Assembly (NCBI RefSeq): GCF_010119385.1
Contig: NZ_VFIE01000022.1
Coordinates: forward strand, 62,001 to 126,000
Length of the DNA stretch: 64,000 bases
Direction: 5' to 3'
DNA from: Nesterenkonia haasae
GTDB lineage: Bacteria; Actinomycetota; Actinomycetes; Actinomycetales; Micrococcaceae
Shown here: in pieces, positions 8,124 through 18,261 of the stretch
How positions within the stretch are numbered: the first letter of the stretch is position 1
Layout: each line of letters begins with the position of its first letter
Notes under the pieces: model-generated
The model's input: the letters and a program-made list of their open reading frames with translations, nothing else
Databases searched by the model: none
Told to the model about the DNA's origin: nothing
Program-made: the position numbers and the translations under genes

Positions 8124-9631
8124 GCGAACATCCACAGCGCCGCAATGACAAAGGTCGACAGCGGCACCGGGGAGGGCCCCGGCAGTTCAGCCAATCAACT
8201 CCGTCCAACCGCTCCCGACGTGCCGACCCAGCTCGGCTGACCGCGTTCCGCGTGCTGCGGGCAGTGGCTCTCGACGACGCCTATGCCAACCTGGTGCTGC
8301 CCACGGAGATACGCCGCGCCAAGCTGAACAAGCGTGACGCAGCCTTCGCCACAGAACTCACGTACGGCACTCTGCGCGCCCAAGGAACCTATGACACGAT
8401 TCTCCGGCAGAATGTGGACCGAGGGTTGGAGCAGTTGGATCCCCCGGTGCTCAATGCTCTCCGTTTAGGCACTCACCAGCTGTTGGCTATGCGTGTTGAC
8501 GACCACGCTGCGGTGAACGAAACCGTAGCGCTGGTCCGCGACCAGGTCGGGGCAGGGCCTTCTGGATTGGTCAATGCCGTTCTGCGGAAAGTCGGGTCAA
8601 AAACTCTGCAGGAATGGTTAGACCAACTCACCGCAGAACTTGCGGACCTGGATGCTCTCGCACTGCGCCACGCGCATCCACGATGGATCGTTCGTGCGAT
8701 GCGTCAATCGTTGAAACTCCACGGCTACGAGGATCAGTTGGTAGAGCTGTTGGAAGCTGATAACGCCGCCCCAGAGGTACACCTGGTGGGCATTCCGGCC
8801 GGGGCGGAGCCCAATGGTCTCGAAGCCCTGCAGCAGGCCGTTGAATCCGGTGCAGTGGGCTCTGAGCTCATTGATGGGGCCGCGGTCTTCCGCGGCGGGG
8901 ACATCGGCCGACTCAGCGGAGTCAGGGAAAACGTGCTCAGGGTCCAGGACATCGGCTCTCAGTGGATAGCCCGGGCCCTCGCTGAACCGACCGTATCCTC
9001 CGCAGAGAAGTGGCTCGACATGTGCGCCGGGCCCGGCGGTAAGGCGGCGCTGCTGGCAAGCCTCGCCGCAGAGTATGAGGTCCATCTGACCGCCAACGAG
9101 CCTGCACCGCATCGGGCTGAACTGGTCAGAAAGGCTCTGCAGCCGATCAGCCCAGACTTCTGGGACGTCCGCACTGGAGATGGCCAGAGTATCGGTGAGC
9201 TGGGCAAGTCCTTTGACCGGATCATAGTTGACGCTCCCTGTACCGGATTGGGTGCGCTGCGGCGTCGTCCTGAATCCCGATGGCGCAGGCAGCCCGGGGA
9301 TTTGGCTCAACTGACCATACTCCAGGCTGAGCTGATTGACGCCGCTGTCGGCGTGCTTGCCGAAGATGGTCTGCTGGCATACGTGACGTGTTCGCCGCAC
9401 CCTGCTGAGACTCTGGTTCAAGTAGAAGACGCGCTGAAGAGGCACCCTGAACTCGAGCTGTTGGACGCTCATGAGGTCATGGAGGACCTAGCGCTTCCTG
9501 CCGGCAGGAACCTGATCCGGAAGCGTCCCACCGCCGGCGGGGAGACGGCCGCAAAATGCGTGCAGCTGTGGCCCCATACCCACGGAACTGACGCCATGTT
9601 TTTTGCCCTGTTGAGGAAAGAGGCCCCATGA
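8120..9631 (+). CDS. rsmB: 16S rRNA m5C967 methyltransferase RsmB (Fmu/Sun)
   Basis: A 503-residue enzyme that methylates a cytosine of 16S rRNA. After a basic tail of about 35 residues comes a NusB-like RNA-binding domain (about 36-170). The Rossmann methyltransferase domain follows with the SAM motif D-M-C-A-G-P-G-G-K at about 297-305. The two catalytic Cys motifs are [16 protein letters not shown] and [13 protein letters not shown] 8120 overlaps the fmt stop. The def-fmt-rsmB order is conserved in many bacteria. Confidence 0.95.
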   Translation: MSEHPQRRNDKGRQRHRGGPRQFSQSTPSNRSRRADPARLTAFRVLRAVALDDAYANLVLPTEIRRAKLNKRDAAFATELTYGTLRAQGTYDTILRQNVDRGLEQLDPPVLNALRLGTHQLLAMRVDDHAAVNETVALVRDQVGAGPSGLVNAVLRKVGSKTLQEWLDQLTAELADLDALALRHAHPRWIVRAMRQSLKLHGYEDQLVELLEADNAAPEVHLVGIPAGAEPNGLEALQQAVESGAVGSELIDGAAVFRGGDIGRLSGVRENVLRVQDIGSQWIARALAEPTVSSAEKWLDMCAGPGGKAALLASLAAEYEVHLTANEPAPHRAELVRKALQPISPDFWDVRTGDGQSIGELGKSFDRIIVDAPCTGLGALRRRPESRWRRQPGDLAQLTILQAELIDAAVGVLAEDGLLAYVTCSPHPAETLVQVEDALKRHPELELLDAHEVMEDLALPAGRNLIRKRPTAGGETAAKCVQLWPHTHGTDAMFFALLRKEAP

Positions 9632-10278
9632 CCGCTATCCACCCCAGCATTCTCAGCGCCGACTTCGCCAACCTTGCCACAGAGCTTTCGCGCATCCCCT
9701 CCGCCGATGCCGTCCATGTGGACGTGATGGACAATCATTTCGTGCCCAATCTGACGCTCGGGCTGCCAGTCGTGAAGGCCATCCGTGCAGCGACGAGCCT
9801 TCCGTTGGACGTTCATCTGATGATTGATGACGCCGACCGCTGGGCGCCTGCCTACGCCGAGCTTGGGTCTGAGTCGGTGACCTTCCATGTCGAGGCTGCA
9901 GCTCGGCCGGTCCAAGTAGCACGGGATCTGCGCTCTCATGGAGCCAGAGCGGCTATGGCGATGAAGCCCGGGACGCCTCTGGAGCCGCACTTGAGCCTGC
10001 TGAGTGAGCTGGACATGCTGCTCATCATGACTGTGGAACCTGGTTTCGGCGGGCAGTCGTTTATGGATGAAATGCTGCCGAAGATCGCGGCTGCCCGTAA
10101 GGCCTCGGAGGACCTCGGTGGCCGCATTGCCGTTCAAGTAGACGGCGGTATCAACCGTGAGACCATCATGCGGGCGGCAGAAGCCGGCGCCGACACCTTC
10201 GTTGCGGGTTCAGCCGTCTACTCCGCAGATGACCCCGAAGCGGCAATCGCGGGGCTCCGCCGCCTCGCGGGGTGTTAG
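9628..10278 (+). CDS. rpe: Ribulose-phosphate 3-epimerase
   Basis: Rpe interconverts ribulose 5-phosphate and xylulose 5-phosphate in the pentose phosphate pathway. The 216-residue TIM barrel shows [42 protein letters not shown] and V-D-G-G-I-N, covering the metal and catalytic Asp/His residues. Its ATG overlaps the rsmB stop (ATGA), so it ends the def-fmt-rsmB-rpe run. A hairpin terminator follows at 10315. Confidence 0.97.
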   Translation: MTAIHPSILSADFANLATELSRIPSADAVHVDVMDNHFVPNLTLGLPVVKAIRAATSLPLDVHLMIDDADRWAPAYAELGSESVTFHVEAAARPVQVARDLRSHGARAAMAMKPGTPLEPHLSLLSELDMLLIMTVEPGFGGQSFMDEMLPKIAAARKASEDLGGRIAVQVDGGINRETIMRAAEAGADTFVAGSAVYSADDPEAAIAGLRRLAGC

Positions 10279-10314
10279 AGCAGCACCTTCACTGGGTCCC
10301 CGCGCATAACAAAA

Positions 10315-10356
10315 CCGGCGGTGGTCTCAACCTTCCCCTGAAGAGACCACCACCGG
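10315..10356. terminator. Hairpin terminator between convergent rpe and nrdR
   Basis: CCGGCGGTGGTCTC and GAGACCACCACCGG form a 14-base stem with one mismatch and a 14-base loop. An A run precedes it on the plus strand (a T run on the minus strand), so it is better placed to end nrdR transcription. It may stop rpe as well. Confidence 0.7.
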
Positions 10357-10369
10357 TGTGTATGAAAGT

Positions 10370-10870
10370 CTACCTGAAACCGAAACGCGGCTGAACAACT
10401 TTCGCCGCGCCGCCCTCTGGTTCAAGTTCTTCGCGACGAAGCTCTTCCACGGCTGCTTCGAAATCGTCAAGATTTTCGAAGCCCCTGTAGACGGAGGCGA
10501 ACCTCATATAGGCGACGACGTCGAGCCGCTTGAGCGGGCCGAGAATAGCTAGGCCTACGTCATTGGCATCGATTTCTGCATTACCGGACGCGCGGACAGT
10601 TTCCTCCACTTCCTGCGCGAGTACGGCGAGATCATCAGGTGTCACGGGCCTGCCCTGGCAGGCCTTTCGCACACCATTGATGACCTTGGAGCGGTCGAAT
10701 GGTTCAGCGGCACCGGACCTCTTGATGACGCTCAGACTGGTGGTTTCTACAGTGGTGAACCGTTTGGAACACTGCGGACACTGCCGGCGACGGCGTATTC
10801 CGGATCCATCTTCCAGCGTCCTCGAGTCCACTACACGAGATGAGTCGTGACGGCAGTACGGGCAGAACAT
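10370..10870 (-). CDS. nrdR: Transcriptional repressor NrdR
   Basis: NrdR senses ATP/dATP and represses ribonucleotide reductase genes. The 166-residue protein opens with a zinc ribbon (M-F-C-P-Y-C at 1-6, C-P-Q-C at about 31-34), then R-F-T-T-V-E. An ATP-cone domain (about 46-136) starts V-I-K-R-S-G. The tail ends P-R-F-G-F-R. GGAGG precedes the ATG. Two NrdR-box-like sites lie upstream at 10903-10949, pointing to self-control. No nrd gene is adjacent in this window. It lies downstream of dnaE on the same strand but probably has its own promoter. Confidence 0.96.
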   Translation of the reverse strand: MFCPYCRHDSSRVVDSRTLEDGSGIRRRRQCPQCSKRFTTVETTSLSVIKRSGAAEPFDRSKVINGVRKACQGRPVTPDDLAVLAQEVEETVRASGNAEIDANDVGLAILGPLKRLDVVAYMRFASVYRGFENLDDFEAAVEELRREELEPEGGAAKVVQPRFGFR

Positions 10871-10902
10871 ACGTGGGCCTCCTCTCCCTCATCCCAGTGT
10901 AG

Positions 10903-10949
10903 CCACTACATATTGTGTCCAACAACTCGTTCAGATCAACATCTTGTGG
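10903..10949 (-). promoter_or_regulatory. Tandem NrdR boxes upstream of nrdR
   Basis: Box 1 at 10903-10918 (CCACTACATATTGTGT) matches the 16-base consensus acaCwAtATaTwGtgt at 14 positions. Box 2 starts exactly 31 bases later at 10934-10949 (GATCAACATCTTGTGG). It is weaker (10 of 16) but keeps the core C-w-A, A-T, T-w-G-t-g. A spacing of about 31 bases is the known arrangement for NrdR pairs. The sites are 33-79 bases before the nrdR start. Confidence 0.72.
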
Positions 10950-10966
10950 TGAGGCGCCTGAAGCGT

Positions 10967-13900
10967 TCAGCTCTCCAGGCAGGAAGGACCCAGTAGGACT
11001 TTTAGGTCACCGTACAGCGAGGGCGAAGGTGAAACCTGGTAGGCCACTCCGAGCTTCATGACTTCGACCTTCTCACCGGTCAGGAGCCTGATGTGAACAT
11101 CCGAGGTACCCCGGTGCGCCTGAAGTGTAGACCCCAGTTCGGTGACGATGCGCTCTGTTGCCTTCTGCACCGGCATCGACACAACGACGGGGCCCGACGC
11201 TCCATCCTCGGTGATCTCCGGGACGGTGACATCCATGGCCTTAAGCACCACTCCCCCGTCTTCCCGACGGTCCACCTGGCCCTTCACTGCAACGATCAGA
11301 TCCTCAGCAAGAACCATTGACACTGCCTGGTAGGTCTTTCCGAAGAACATCACCTCAATAGATCCGGTGAGGTCCTCGATTTCAGCGCGGGCGTACGGGT
11401 TGCCGGATTTGGCGATCTTGCGGGCCAGGGAGGTGATCATGCCGCAGACGGTGACTGTGGCACCGTCAGGGGGGCCGTCCTCGCTCACCACACTGGGCAC
11501 CGAACGGTCTGCATGGGAGGCTAGCGTGCGCTCCATGCCGGAGAGCGGGTGATCAGAGACGTAGAGCCCGAGCATCTCACGCTCAAAATTGAGCTTGTCC
11601 TTCTTCTCGTACTCAGGCAGCTCGGGAACCTTGACGGCTTCGAAGCCTCCTCCGGCCTCGTCATCGGCTTCCGCGAAGGCACCGAAAATATCTGTCTCGT
11701 ACTGCTCAGAATCTTTTTTCTGCCGTATCGCCTGGTCGACCGCCAACTCGTGGATGGTCACCAGAGACCGTCGCGAATGGCCGAGATCGTCGAAGCCTCC
11801 GGCCTTGATCAACGAATCCATCGTGCGCTTATTGCAGACCTGAGCAGGGACTTTTGTGAAGAAGTCCACGAAGGATGTGTACTTTCCCTTCTCCTGACGG
11901 GCATCAACGATGCCGGCCACTACATTGGCCCCCACGTTACGAACCGCCCCCATGCCGAACCGGATCGTATCGTCACCGACAGGGGTGAAAGTCAGCGCTG
12001 ATTCGTTGATGCTCGGCGCGGTGACAGTGATCCCCATATGTCGACATTCGGAGAGATAGATCGCCAGCTTATCGCGGTTCTCACCCACGCTGGTCAGGAG
12101 TGCTGCCATGTATTCAGCCGGGTAGTTGGCCTTCAGATAGGCCGTCCAATACGCGATGAGTCCGTAGGCTGCGGAGTGGGCCTTGTTGAACGCGTAGTCG
12201 GAGAACGGCAGCAGGATGTCCCAGAGCGTCTGGGCTGCCTGTTCGGAGTAACCGTTGGCTGCCATGCCTTCGAAGAAGCCGACTTTCTGCTTGTCCAGCT
12301 CGGACTTCTTTTTCTTGCCCATGGCACGACGCAGAATATCCGCCTGGCCGAGGCTGTAGCCGGCCACTCTCTGGGCGATGGCCATCACCTGCTCCTGGTA
12401 GATGATCAGACCGTAGGTGGTGTTGAGAATCTCCGCGAGTGGCTCTTCAAGCTCCGCGTGAATCGGAGTGACTTTCTGCTGCCCGTTCTTGCGCAGAGCG
12501 TAGTTGGTGTGTGAGTTGGCGCCCATCGGGCCGGGTCGGTAGAGAGCGATCGTTGCGGAGATGTCCTCAAAGTTGTCGGGACGCATCTGGCGCAACAAGG
12601 AGCGAAGCCCCGAACCATCCAGCTGGAAAACACCCAAAGTATCGCCGCGGGACAGCAGCTGGTATGACGGGCGGTCGGTCAGATCCAAAGTCTCCAGATC
12701 GATCTCGACACCCTTGTTCAGCTGAATGTTCTCCAGGGCGTCGGAGATGATGGTGAGGTTCCGCAACCCCAGGAAGTCCATCTTGATGAGACCCAGCGAC
12801 TCGCAGATCGGATAGTCGAACTGCGTGATGATCGCCCCATCCTGCTCGCGGCGCATGAGAGGGATGATGTCAATCAGCGGGTCAGAAGACATGATGACGC
12901 CGGCGGCGTGCACACCAGGCTGGCGCTTGAGACCTTCCAGCCCGATGGCGACTTCAAAGATCTCTTTCAACCGGGGATCGGAGTCGACCATTTCGCGGAA
13001 TTCGCCAGCTTCGGCGTACCGCTTGGAGTCTTTGTCATGAATGTCGGACAACGGGATTGGCTTTCCCTGCTGATCCGGAGGCATTGCTTTGGTGAGCGTC
13101 TCACCGGTCTGGAAGGGCTCCCCCATGACGCGGGCCGCGTCCTTCAGCGCCTGTTTGGACTTGATGGAACCATAGGTGACGATCATCGCCACGCGCTCAT
13201 CGCCATACTTGTTGACCACGTAGTCGATCACTTCGCCGCGCCGACGATCATCGAAGTCGACATCGAAGTCGGGCATGGACACGCGGTCGGGGTTCAGGAA
13301 CCGCTCAAAAATGAGCCCGTGCTGCAGGGGGTCGAGATCCGTGATGCGCATGGCATACGCCACCATGGACCCAGGTCCGGAGCCACGGCCCGGACCCACT
13401 CGAATGCCGTTCTCTTTGGCCCAATTGATGAAGTCAGCGACGACCAGGAAATAGCCGGGAAAGCCCATCTGGGTAATCACGCCGATTTCATAGCGGGCCT
13501 GTTCGCGAGCCTCATCTGAGACGCCATCCGGGAAGCGGTAGTGAAGACCTTTCTCCACCTCCTTAATGAACCAAGACTCCTCCGTCTCACCCTCCGGCAC
13601 AGGGAACCTCGGCATATAGGAAGCGTTCTCATCGAAGGCGACTTCGCACCGCTCGGCGATCGCAAGGGTGTTGTCGCATGCCTCGGGCACTTCGCGGAAC
13701 AGGTGGCGCATCTCTGCCGGGGACTTGAGGTAGAACTCCTCAGCGTCGAACTTGAACCGGTTGGGGTCGTCAAGGGTGGCACCGGTCTGCAAGCACAGGA
13801 GGGCTCCGTGCGCTTTGTGGTCATGCTGGTGTGTGTAGTGCAGGTCATTGGTGGCTACCAGTGGAAGGTTGAGGTCTTTCGACAGCCGCAGCAGGTCCTG

Positions 13901-14506
13901 TCGCACTCGACGCTCGATCGGCAGGCCGTGATCCATGAGTTCACAGTAGAAGTTGCCTTTGCCGAAGATTTCCTCAAATTCGCCGGCGGCGCGCTTGGCC
14001 TCTTCATACTGGCCCAGATGCAGCCTGGTCTGAATCTCGCCGGAGGGACAACCCGTAGTTGCTATGAGACCGCTGCCGAAGTCCGAGAGCAGCTCTCGGT
14101 CCGCACGCGGCTTGTAGAACGTCCCTTCCATGGAGGCCCGGGACCCGAGCCGGAAGAGGTTATGCATCCCTTCGGTGTTCCGCGCCCACATCGTCATATG
14201 GGTGTAGGCGCCACCGCCGGAGACGTCCTTCTCCCCCACTGATCCTTCACCCCACCGCACGCGCTTTCGCTCCGAGCGGTGAGTGCCAGGGGTCAGGTAG
14301 GCTTCAAGCCCGATAATGGGTTTGACATCGTAGTTCTGCGCGGTCTTCCAGAACTCGTAGGCACCGAACAGGAAACCGTGGTCGGTCATGGCCACCGCCG
14401 GCATACCGAGTTCTTCTGTACGCGCGAACAGGTCATCGATTTTGGCGGCACCGTCGAGCATCGAGTACTCGGTGTGGTTGTGCAAGTGCACGAAGTTCTC
14501 AACCAT
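10967..14506 (-). CDS. dnaE: DNA polymerase III alpha subunit DnaE
   Basis: The replicative polymerase catalytic subunit, 1179 residues, normal for DnaE1. It has an amino-terminal PHP domain beginning F-V-H-L-H-N-H-T-E-Y-S-M-L-D-G-A. The catalytic core contains G-P-G-R-G-S-G-P-G-S and P-D-F-D-V-D-F-D-D (active-site Asp residues). The fingers follow, then the helix-hairpin-helix and OB regions in the carboxyl third. The PHP His-rich motif is intact, so proofreading by PHP is plausible as in other actinobacterial DnaE1. AGGAG precedes the ATG. The gene lies seven bases after the pseudouridine synthase gene. Confidence 0.97.
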   Translation of the reverse strand: MVENFVHLHNHTEYSMLDGAAKIDDLFARTEELGMPAVAMTDHGFLFGAYEFWKTAQNYDVKPIIGLEAYLTPGTHRSERKRVRWGEGSVGEKDVSGGGAYTHMTMWARNTEGMHNLFRLGSRASMEGTFYKPRADRELLSDFGSGLIATTGCPSGEIQTRLHLGQYEEAKRAAGEFEEIFGKGNFYCELMDHGLPIERRVRQDLLRLSKDLNLPLVATNDLHYTHQHDHKAHGALLCLQTGATLDDPNRFKFDAEEFYLKSPAEMRHLFREVPEACDNTLAIAERCEVAFDENASYMPRFPVPEGETEESWFIKEVEKGLHYRFPDGVSDEAREQARYEIGVITQMGFPGYFLVVADFINWAKENGIRVGPGRGSGPGSMVAYAMRITDLDPLQHGLIFERFLNPDRVSMPDFDVDFDDRRRGEVIDYVVNKYGDERVAMIVTYGSIKSKQALKDAARVMGEPFQTGETLTKAMPPDQQGKPIPLSDIHDKDSKRYAEAGEFREMVDSDPRLKEIFEVAIGLEGLKRQPGVHAAGVIMSSDPLIDIIPLMRREQDGAIITQFDYPICESLGLIKMDFLGLRNLTIISDALENIQLNKGVEIDLETLDLTDRPSYQLLSRGDTLGVFQLDGSGLRSLLRQMRPDNFEDISATIALYRPGPMGANSHTNYALRKNGQQKVTPIHAELEEPLAEILNTTYGLIIYQEQVMAIAQRVAGYSLGQADILRRAMGKKKKSELDKQKVGFFEGMAANGYSEQAAQTLWDILLPFSDYAFNKAHSAAYGLIAYWTAYLKANYPAEYMAALLTSVGENRDKLAIYLSECRHMGITVTAPSINESALTFTPVGDDTIRFGMGAVRNVGANVVAGIVDARQEKGKYTSFVDFFTKVPAQVCNKRTMDSLIKAGGFDDLGHSRRSLVTIHELAVDQAIRQKKDSEQYETDIFGAFAEADDEAGGGFEAVKVPELPEYEKKDKLNFEREMLGLYVSDHPLSGMERTLASHADRSVPSVVSEDGPPDGATVTVCGMITSLARKIAKSGNPYARAEIEDLTGSIEVMFFGKTYQAVSMVLAEDLIVAVKGQVDRREDGGVVLKAMDVTVPEITEDGASGPVVVSMPVQKATERIVTELGSTLQAHRGTSDVHIRLLTGEKVEVMKLGVAYQVSPSPSLYGDLKVLLGPSCLES

Positions 14507-14513
14507 GGTTCTC

Positions 14514-15455
14514 CTAGCCCTCTAAGATGCGCAGTGCCTCAGTAAGATCCTGCGGGTAGTCACTGCGGATGGTCAGCCGCTCCCCGCCGACGGGATGATC
14601 GATACCCAGCTCATAAGCGTGCAACCACTGCCGGGTGAGCCCGAGATCGGCGGCCAGATGCGGATCAGCACCATACGTCAGATCACCTGCGCACGGGTGC
14701 CCGAGAGCTGCGAAGTGCACTCGGATCTGGTGCGTTCGTCCGGTCTCCAGACGAATATCCAGCAGGCTGACGCGTCCGTACGCCTCAATGAGTTGGTAGT
14801 GGGTGCGAGCCTCTCGGCCGCCTTCCATGACGGCGAACCGCCAGTCGTGTCCGGGGTGGCGACCAATGGGCGCGTCGATCGTCCCTTCATGCGGGTCCGG
14901 AAGCCCCTGAACCAGTGCATGGTAGGTCTTTTCCGGTGTGCGGTTGCGGAAGGCATCTTTGAGGACACTGTAGGCCCGCTCCGTCTTCGCCACCACCATG
15001 ACTCCTGAGGTTCCAACATCCAGGCGGTGCACGATCCCGCGGCGCTCTTGAGCTCCTGAGGTGGATATCTGCACACCCTGCGCCAGCAGCCCCCCGATGA
15101 CCGTTGCACCACGCCACCCTGGTGAGGGGTGCGCTGCCACGCCAACCGGCTTGTTGACGGCGACCAGATCATCGTCCTCATACAGCAGCGTCATATCCTG
15201 CACAGGTTCCGCCTTAATGTCGGTCAGGTCGACTGGATCTGGCTCATGGACCGTGATCCTCGCGCCTTCGTGGAGCTTCTCCGACTTCTTCACCGGCACA
15301 CCGGCTTCCCTGCCTTGGGTCCGGTACTGAGCCCAGGTGACTCTGCCATCGGCGATCCACCCAGCTGCCTCAGTCCGCGAAACACCGCTGACGCCCGCAA
15401 CGACGGCGTCGGCCCGTTTCCCGGCCAGCTCTGCTGGAATGGAGTATTCAGTCAT
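14514..15455 (-). CDS. RluA/RluD-family pseudouridine synthase
   Basis: Converts specific uridines in rRNA to pseudouridine. The 313-residue protein has an S4-like RNA-binding amino domain (about 15-85). The catalytic domain has the family motif [11 protein letters not shown], whose Asp is the nucleophile. Further signatures are [11 protein letters not shown] and G-R-T-H-Q-I-R-V-H. The lspA-rluD pairing is very common in bacteria; here the lspA stop overlaps the ATG (TGATG). The exact target uridine cannot be read from sequence; a RluD-like role is the best guess. Confidence 0.93.
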   Translation of the reverse strand: MTEYSIPAELAGKRADAVVAGVSGVSRTEAAGWIADGRVTWAQYRTQGREAGVPVKKSEKLHEGARITVHEPDPVDLTDIKAEPVQDMTLLYEDDDLVAVNKPVGVAAHPSPGWRGATVIGGLLAQGVQISTSGAQERRGIVHRLDVGTSGVMVVAKTERAYSVLKDAFRNRTPEKTYHALVQGLPDPHEGTIDAPIGRHPGHDWRFAVMEGGREARTHYQLIEAYGRVSLLDIRLETGRTHQIRVHFAALGHPCAGDLTYGADPHLAADLGLTRQWLHAYELGIDHPVGGERLTIRSDYPQDLTEALRILEG

Positions 15456-16078
15456 CAGTTCGCCTCTGTGTCTTTTGTTGCGGATGTGTTCTTGGCGTCT
15501 CGGGTGCCGTCAACGTTCAGACCAAAGAGCATCAAGGCGCACAGGCCAATGATGGAGCAGACGATAAAACTGTCGGCAACATTGAATACCGCAAAGTGCG
15601 GCACTGCGATCATATCCACCACGTGCCCCTGGCCGAACTGCTCAAAACTGCCATCAACTAACGACGGAGCTCGGAACAGTCTGTCCGTCAAATTTCCGGC
15701 CACTCCCCCGATCAGTCCGCCCAGTCCCAGAGTCCAGAGCCACGAGCCACCCAGACGGGACAGGTAAAACAGACCGACGGCTAGGACGAGGGCCTGAATG
15801 ATCGTGAAGACCCAGGTGTGATCAGTCCCCATCGAGAACGCCGCACCGGGGTTGAGGTGGTAACGCCAGAACAGAACCGGCGGTATCGCGTCCACCTGCT
15901 GGCCGATCTCCATGGTTCGCTCTACCCAGAGCTTGGTGCCCTGGTCCAGCAGCCACGCGCTGAGAGCGAGGAGACAAGCCACGCCGACGGCTAATCGGCG
16001 GCGGGGCCCCTTGGTTTGAAGCTGAGGGGACGTGGGGCGTTCTGGTTCAGGCTGTGAGGGAGTTTCGGCGGATGGCAC
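15455..16078 (-). CDS. lspA: Lipoprotein signal peptidase LspA
   Basis: LspA is a membrane aspartyl protease that cleaves the signal peptide of lipidated prolipoproteins. The 207-residue protein has four hydrophobic segments (about 28-46, 85-105, 112-130 and 160-185). The two catalytic Asp motifs are G-N-L-T-D-R-L-F-R and F-N-V-A-D-S-F. The GTG start gives a Pro/Glu-rich cytoplasmic tail of about 25 residues. A lipoprotein substrate is encoded in this window (the metal-binding protein at 55249). Confidence 0.95.
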   Translation of the reverse strand: MPSAETPSQPEPERPTSPQLQTKGPRRRLAVGVACLLALSAWLLDQGTKLWVERTMEIGQQVDAIPPVLFWRYHLNPGAAFSMGTDHTWVFTIIQALVLAVGLFYLSRLGGSWLWTLGLGGLIGGVAGNLTDRLFRAPSLVDGSFEQFGQGHVVDMIAVPHFAVFNVADSFIVCSIIGLCALMLFGLNVDGTRDAKNTSATKDTEAN

Positions 16079-16112
16079 CTGTCGAGTCTACAAGCACGCC
16101 CAGTACCTCAGC

Positions 16113-16156
16113 ACGCAAGAAGGGAGCCCCCAAATATGGGAACCCCCTTCTTGCGT
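16113..16156 (-). terminator. Terminator downstream of wag31
   Basis: A perfect 12-base stem ACGCAAGAAGGG/CCCTTCTTGCGT with a 20-base inner segment, 17 bases after the wag31 stop. The tail has no long T run, so it may be an attenuated or factor-assisted terminator. Confidence 0.6.
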
Positions 16157-16172
16157 AGTCCAGAGTGCAGAC

Positions 16173-17096
16173 TCAGCCGGACGTCTCTTTTTCGATCGTC
16201 CCCTGCGAATTCAGCTCCGCCAGCTGATTCTCAATGTAATCTTTCAGCCGCGCGCGGTAGTCGCGTTCGAATCCGGTGAGTTCGCTCACGCGAGCCTCCA
16301 GATCGCCCTTCTTACGCTCCAGTGCGTTGAGAGTGCGAGTGGAGGTTAGCTCAGCCTCTTCGATCATCGACTCAGCACGAGTCTCAGCATCAGTAATCAG
16401 CTCGGAGCGCTTTGCTTCACCTTCGGCAATGTACTCAGCTCGGGTTTGCTCACCATCTGCTATCAGTTCAGCGCGCTTGGACGTGCCCTCGTTGATGAGT
16501 TCGTCCTTGGTGGTTTCACCCTCGTGGATGAGCTCAGCCCGTTTGGACTCGCCTTCCGCGATCGAGGCCGCACGGTTCTGTTCACCCTCTGCTACATACT
16601 GATCGTGAAGCTTCTGCGCCATGGCAAGCACACCTGCTGCCTCAGCCGCTGGGCCGCCTGCTGATGAAGCTGGTTCAGGCTCGGGCCTCTCCTGCGCTGG
16701 GCGGGTGCCCAGTGCGTACTCGGGGTAGGCCGTGACATTGGGATCACCCTGCGGCGTCACCGACTGTGTCTGGTCTGGCTCAGACTCTGGAGTCTCAAGA
16801 CCGGCCGCTGGGTCGTCTGCGATGGATTCGAATGTTCCAGTCACCTCTGAAGAGGTACCGGCATAGCCGGAGAGACCGGCATCTTTGAGTTCGTCGGGCT
16901 CCACGAAATCACTGCCGTCAAGCTGCTCTTGCAGCGTGGCGTTCTCTGCCCGGAGCTCTTCGTTCTCCTGAATCAGACGGCGCCATTCGACGACCACCTC
17001 ATCGAGAAAGTCGTCGACCTCGTCCTTGTCGTACCCAGGGCGGAATTTGGTCTCCGGAAACTCCTTGTTCAGGAGGTCATCTGGCATCAGAGCCAT
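16173..17096 (-). CDS. wag31: DivIVA/Wag31-family polar growth scaffold
   Basis: DivIVA/Wag31 marks negatively curved membrane and directs polar or septal wall synthesis. The amino domain (M-A-L-M-P-D-D-L-L-N-K-E-F-P and G-Y-D-K-D-E-V-D-D-F-L-D-E-V) is the family membrane-binding part. A disordered acidic, Pro-rich linker follows (about 60-155), then a long coiled coil. Residues 169-245 form seven consecutive 11-residue units of the type A-E-G-E-x-x-R-A-E-L-I, with a degenerate eighth. ATG 17096 is preferred over ATG 17135: GAGGTGA lies eight bases before it and it matches the family amino end. Confidence 0.92.
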   Translation of the reverse strand: MALMPDDLLNKEFPETKFRPGYDKDEVDDFLDEVVVEWRRLIQENEELRAENATLQEQLDGSDFVEPDELKDAGLSGYAGTSSEVTGTFESIADDPAAGLETPESEPDQTQSVTPQGDPNVTAYPEYALGTRPAQERPEPEPASSAGGPAAEAAGVLAMAQKLHDQYVAEGEQNRAASIAEGESKRAELIHEGETTKDELINEGTSKRAELIADGEQTRAEYIAEGEAKRSELITDAETRAESMIEEAELTSTRTLNALERKKGDLEARVSELTGFERDYRARLKDYIENQLAELNSQGTIEKETSG

Positions 17097-17229
17097 GGAA
17101 AGCGTCACCTCATCGTCAGTGGCAGGTTGTGGCATAAAAGCGTCTCATCCCACACAATACCCAGCCAACTTTGGACGCTTCGACCCGAACCTTCAAGTCA
17201 GGCTTCACTGGGATTGCGTGGGGCACAGA

Positions 17230-17517
17230 TCAGGCGAAGCCGGCGATCAGCGACTTTGCGATCACAACCGCCAAGAACACGATGATGAACGCCATATCCA
17301 GCGAGACACCACCGAGGTTCAATGGCGGAATCTTGCGATTTAGCCAGCGCAACGGCGGATCAGTCACGGCGTAGATACCCACCGCAAGCATGAGCACTAG
17401 TCCCTTCGGGCGCCAGTTCCGCGCGTAGGACTCCGTGATGTTGAAAATGATCCGAATAATCAGGGCAAACTGATATACGGTCAGTATGAGATAGAGGGGT
17501 GCAGTGATGAGGTCCAC
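17230..17517 (-). CDS. YggT-family membrane protein
   Basis: A 95-residue protein with two predicted membrane helices (about 5-25 and 70-92) and the family segment V-T-D-P-P-L-R-W-L-N-R between them. YggT proteins occur next to sepF and divIVA in Gram-positive division clusters (compare Rv2146c). They are linked to membrane or division functions, but the biochemical role is not settled. It starts with GTG and lies 53 bases after sepF. Confidence 0.9.
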   Translation of the reverse strand: MDLITAPLYLILTVYQFALIIRIIFNITESYARNWRPKGLVLMLAVGIYAVTDPPLRWLNRKIPPLNLGGVSLDMAFIIVFLAVVIAKSLIAGFA

Positions 17518-17570
17518 GGGTGCTCAGGCTACCTCAGCGAACCAGTTTGATCCATCTTCACGAGCTCGTG

Positions 17571-18212
17571 TCAGGACTGGTTGAAGAACTTGGCGTTCGT
17601 TTCCGGCGCAGCTGCCGCCTTTTCCTCCGCCACAACTTCCACATTCCGAGGCGTCAGCAGGAACACCTTGTTGGTGACTCGTTCAATGGACCCACCGAGG
17701 CCGAAGACGAGACCCGCTGCGAAGTCCACGAGTCGCTTGGCTTCACCCTCGCCCATCTCCGTGACGTTCATAATGACCGGTATGTCCTCGCGAAAGGACT
17801 CCCCGATGATTTTGGCGTCATTGTAGGAGCGGGGGTGAACAGTGGTGATCTTTCGCATTTCTGAGCTTTCGTCCCGAGAGGAGGGTGCACGCTTGATGGG
17901 GGTCACTGGTGCCCGGTAATCCGGGGCCACCGCGAGGTTTGTGCTGTTGTACGAGCCTGCCGGGTCAGCATCGTCGCTGCTTTCGGGCGCTGTCGCCGCG
18001 GCGCGGTCCGCCAGCGAGACCACAGCACCTGTCGACTGAGCGCCTGTCGACTGAGCAGCTGCGGGCGCCGGTCGGGTTTTGGTGGCAGTACCACCGGATG
18101 ATGCTGCGTGGCGGGAGGAGGATCGCTCCTCGCTGCCGAAGCTGTCTTCGTTGTAGTCGTCACCGTCGGCTAAACCGAGGTAGATCATTGTTTTCTTGAA
18201 TGCACCGGCCAT
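17571..18212 (-). CDS. sepF: Cell division protein SepF
   Basis: SepF anchors FtsZ filaments to the membrane and can stand in for FtsA, which this cluster lacks. The 213-residue protein has a short amino-terminal amphipathic segment ([11 protein letters not shown]) and a disordered Ser/Ala-rich linker (about 22-115). The globular SepF core (about 118-200) contains [11 protein letters not shown] and [12 protein letters not shown]. The linker has a short direct repeat, A-Q-S-T-G. AGGAG precedes the ATG. Confidence 0.95.
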   Translation of the reverse strand: MAGAFKKTMIYLGLADGDDYNEDSFGSEERSSSRHAASSGGTATKTRPAPAAAQSTGAQSTGAVVSLADRAAATAPESSDDADPAGSYNSTNLAVAPDYRAPVTPIKRAPSSRDESSEMRKITTVHPRSYNDAKIIGESFREDIPVIMNVTEMGEGEAKRLVDFAAGLVFGLGGSIERVTNKVFLLTPRNVEVVAEEKAAAAPETNAKFFNQS

Positions 18213-18261
18213 GGTTCAAGCTCCTGGGGAAGGTTTTGGTTGTGTCGCGATTCCGACATTA

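Noticed and set aside
8618-9472. 284-codon open frame on the minus strand inside rsmB
   Set aside because: RsmB carries all its catalytic motifs on the plus strand; the frame is a shadow.
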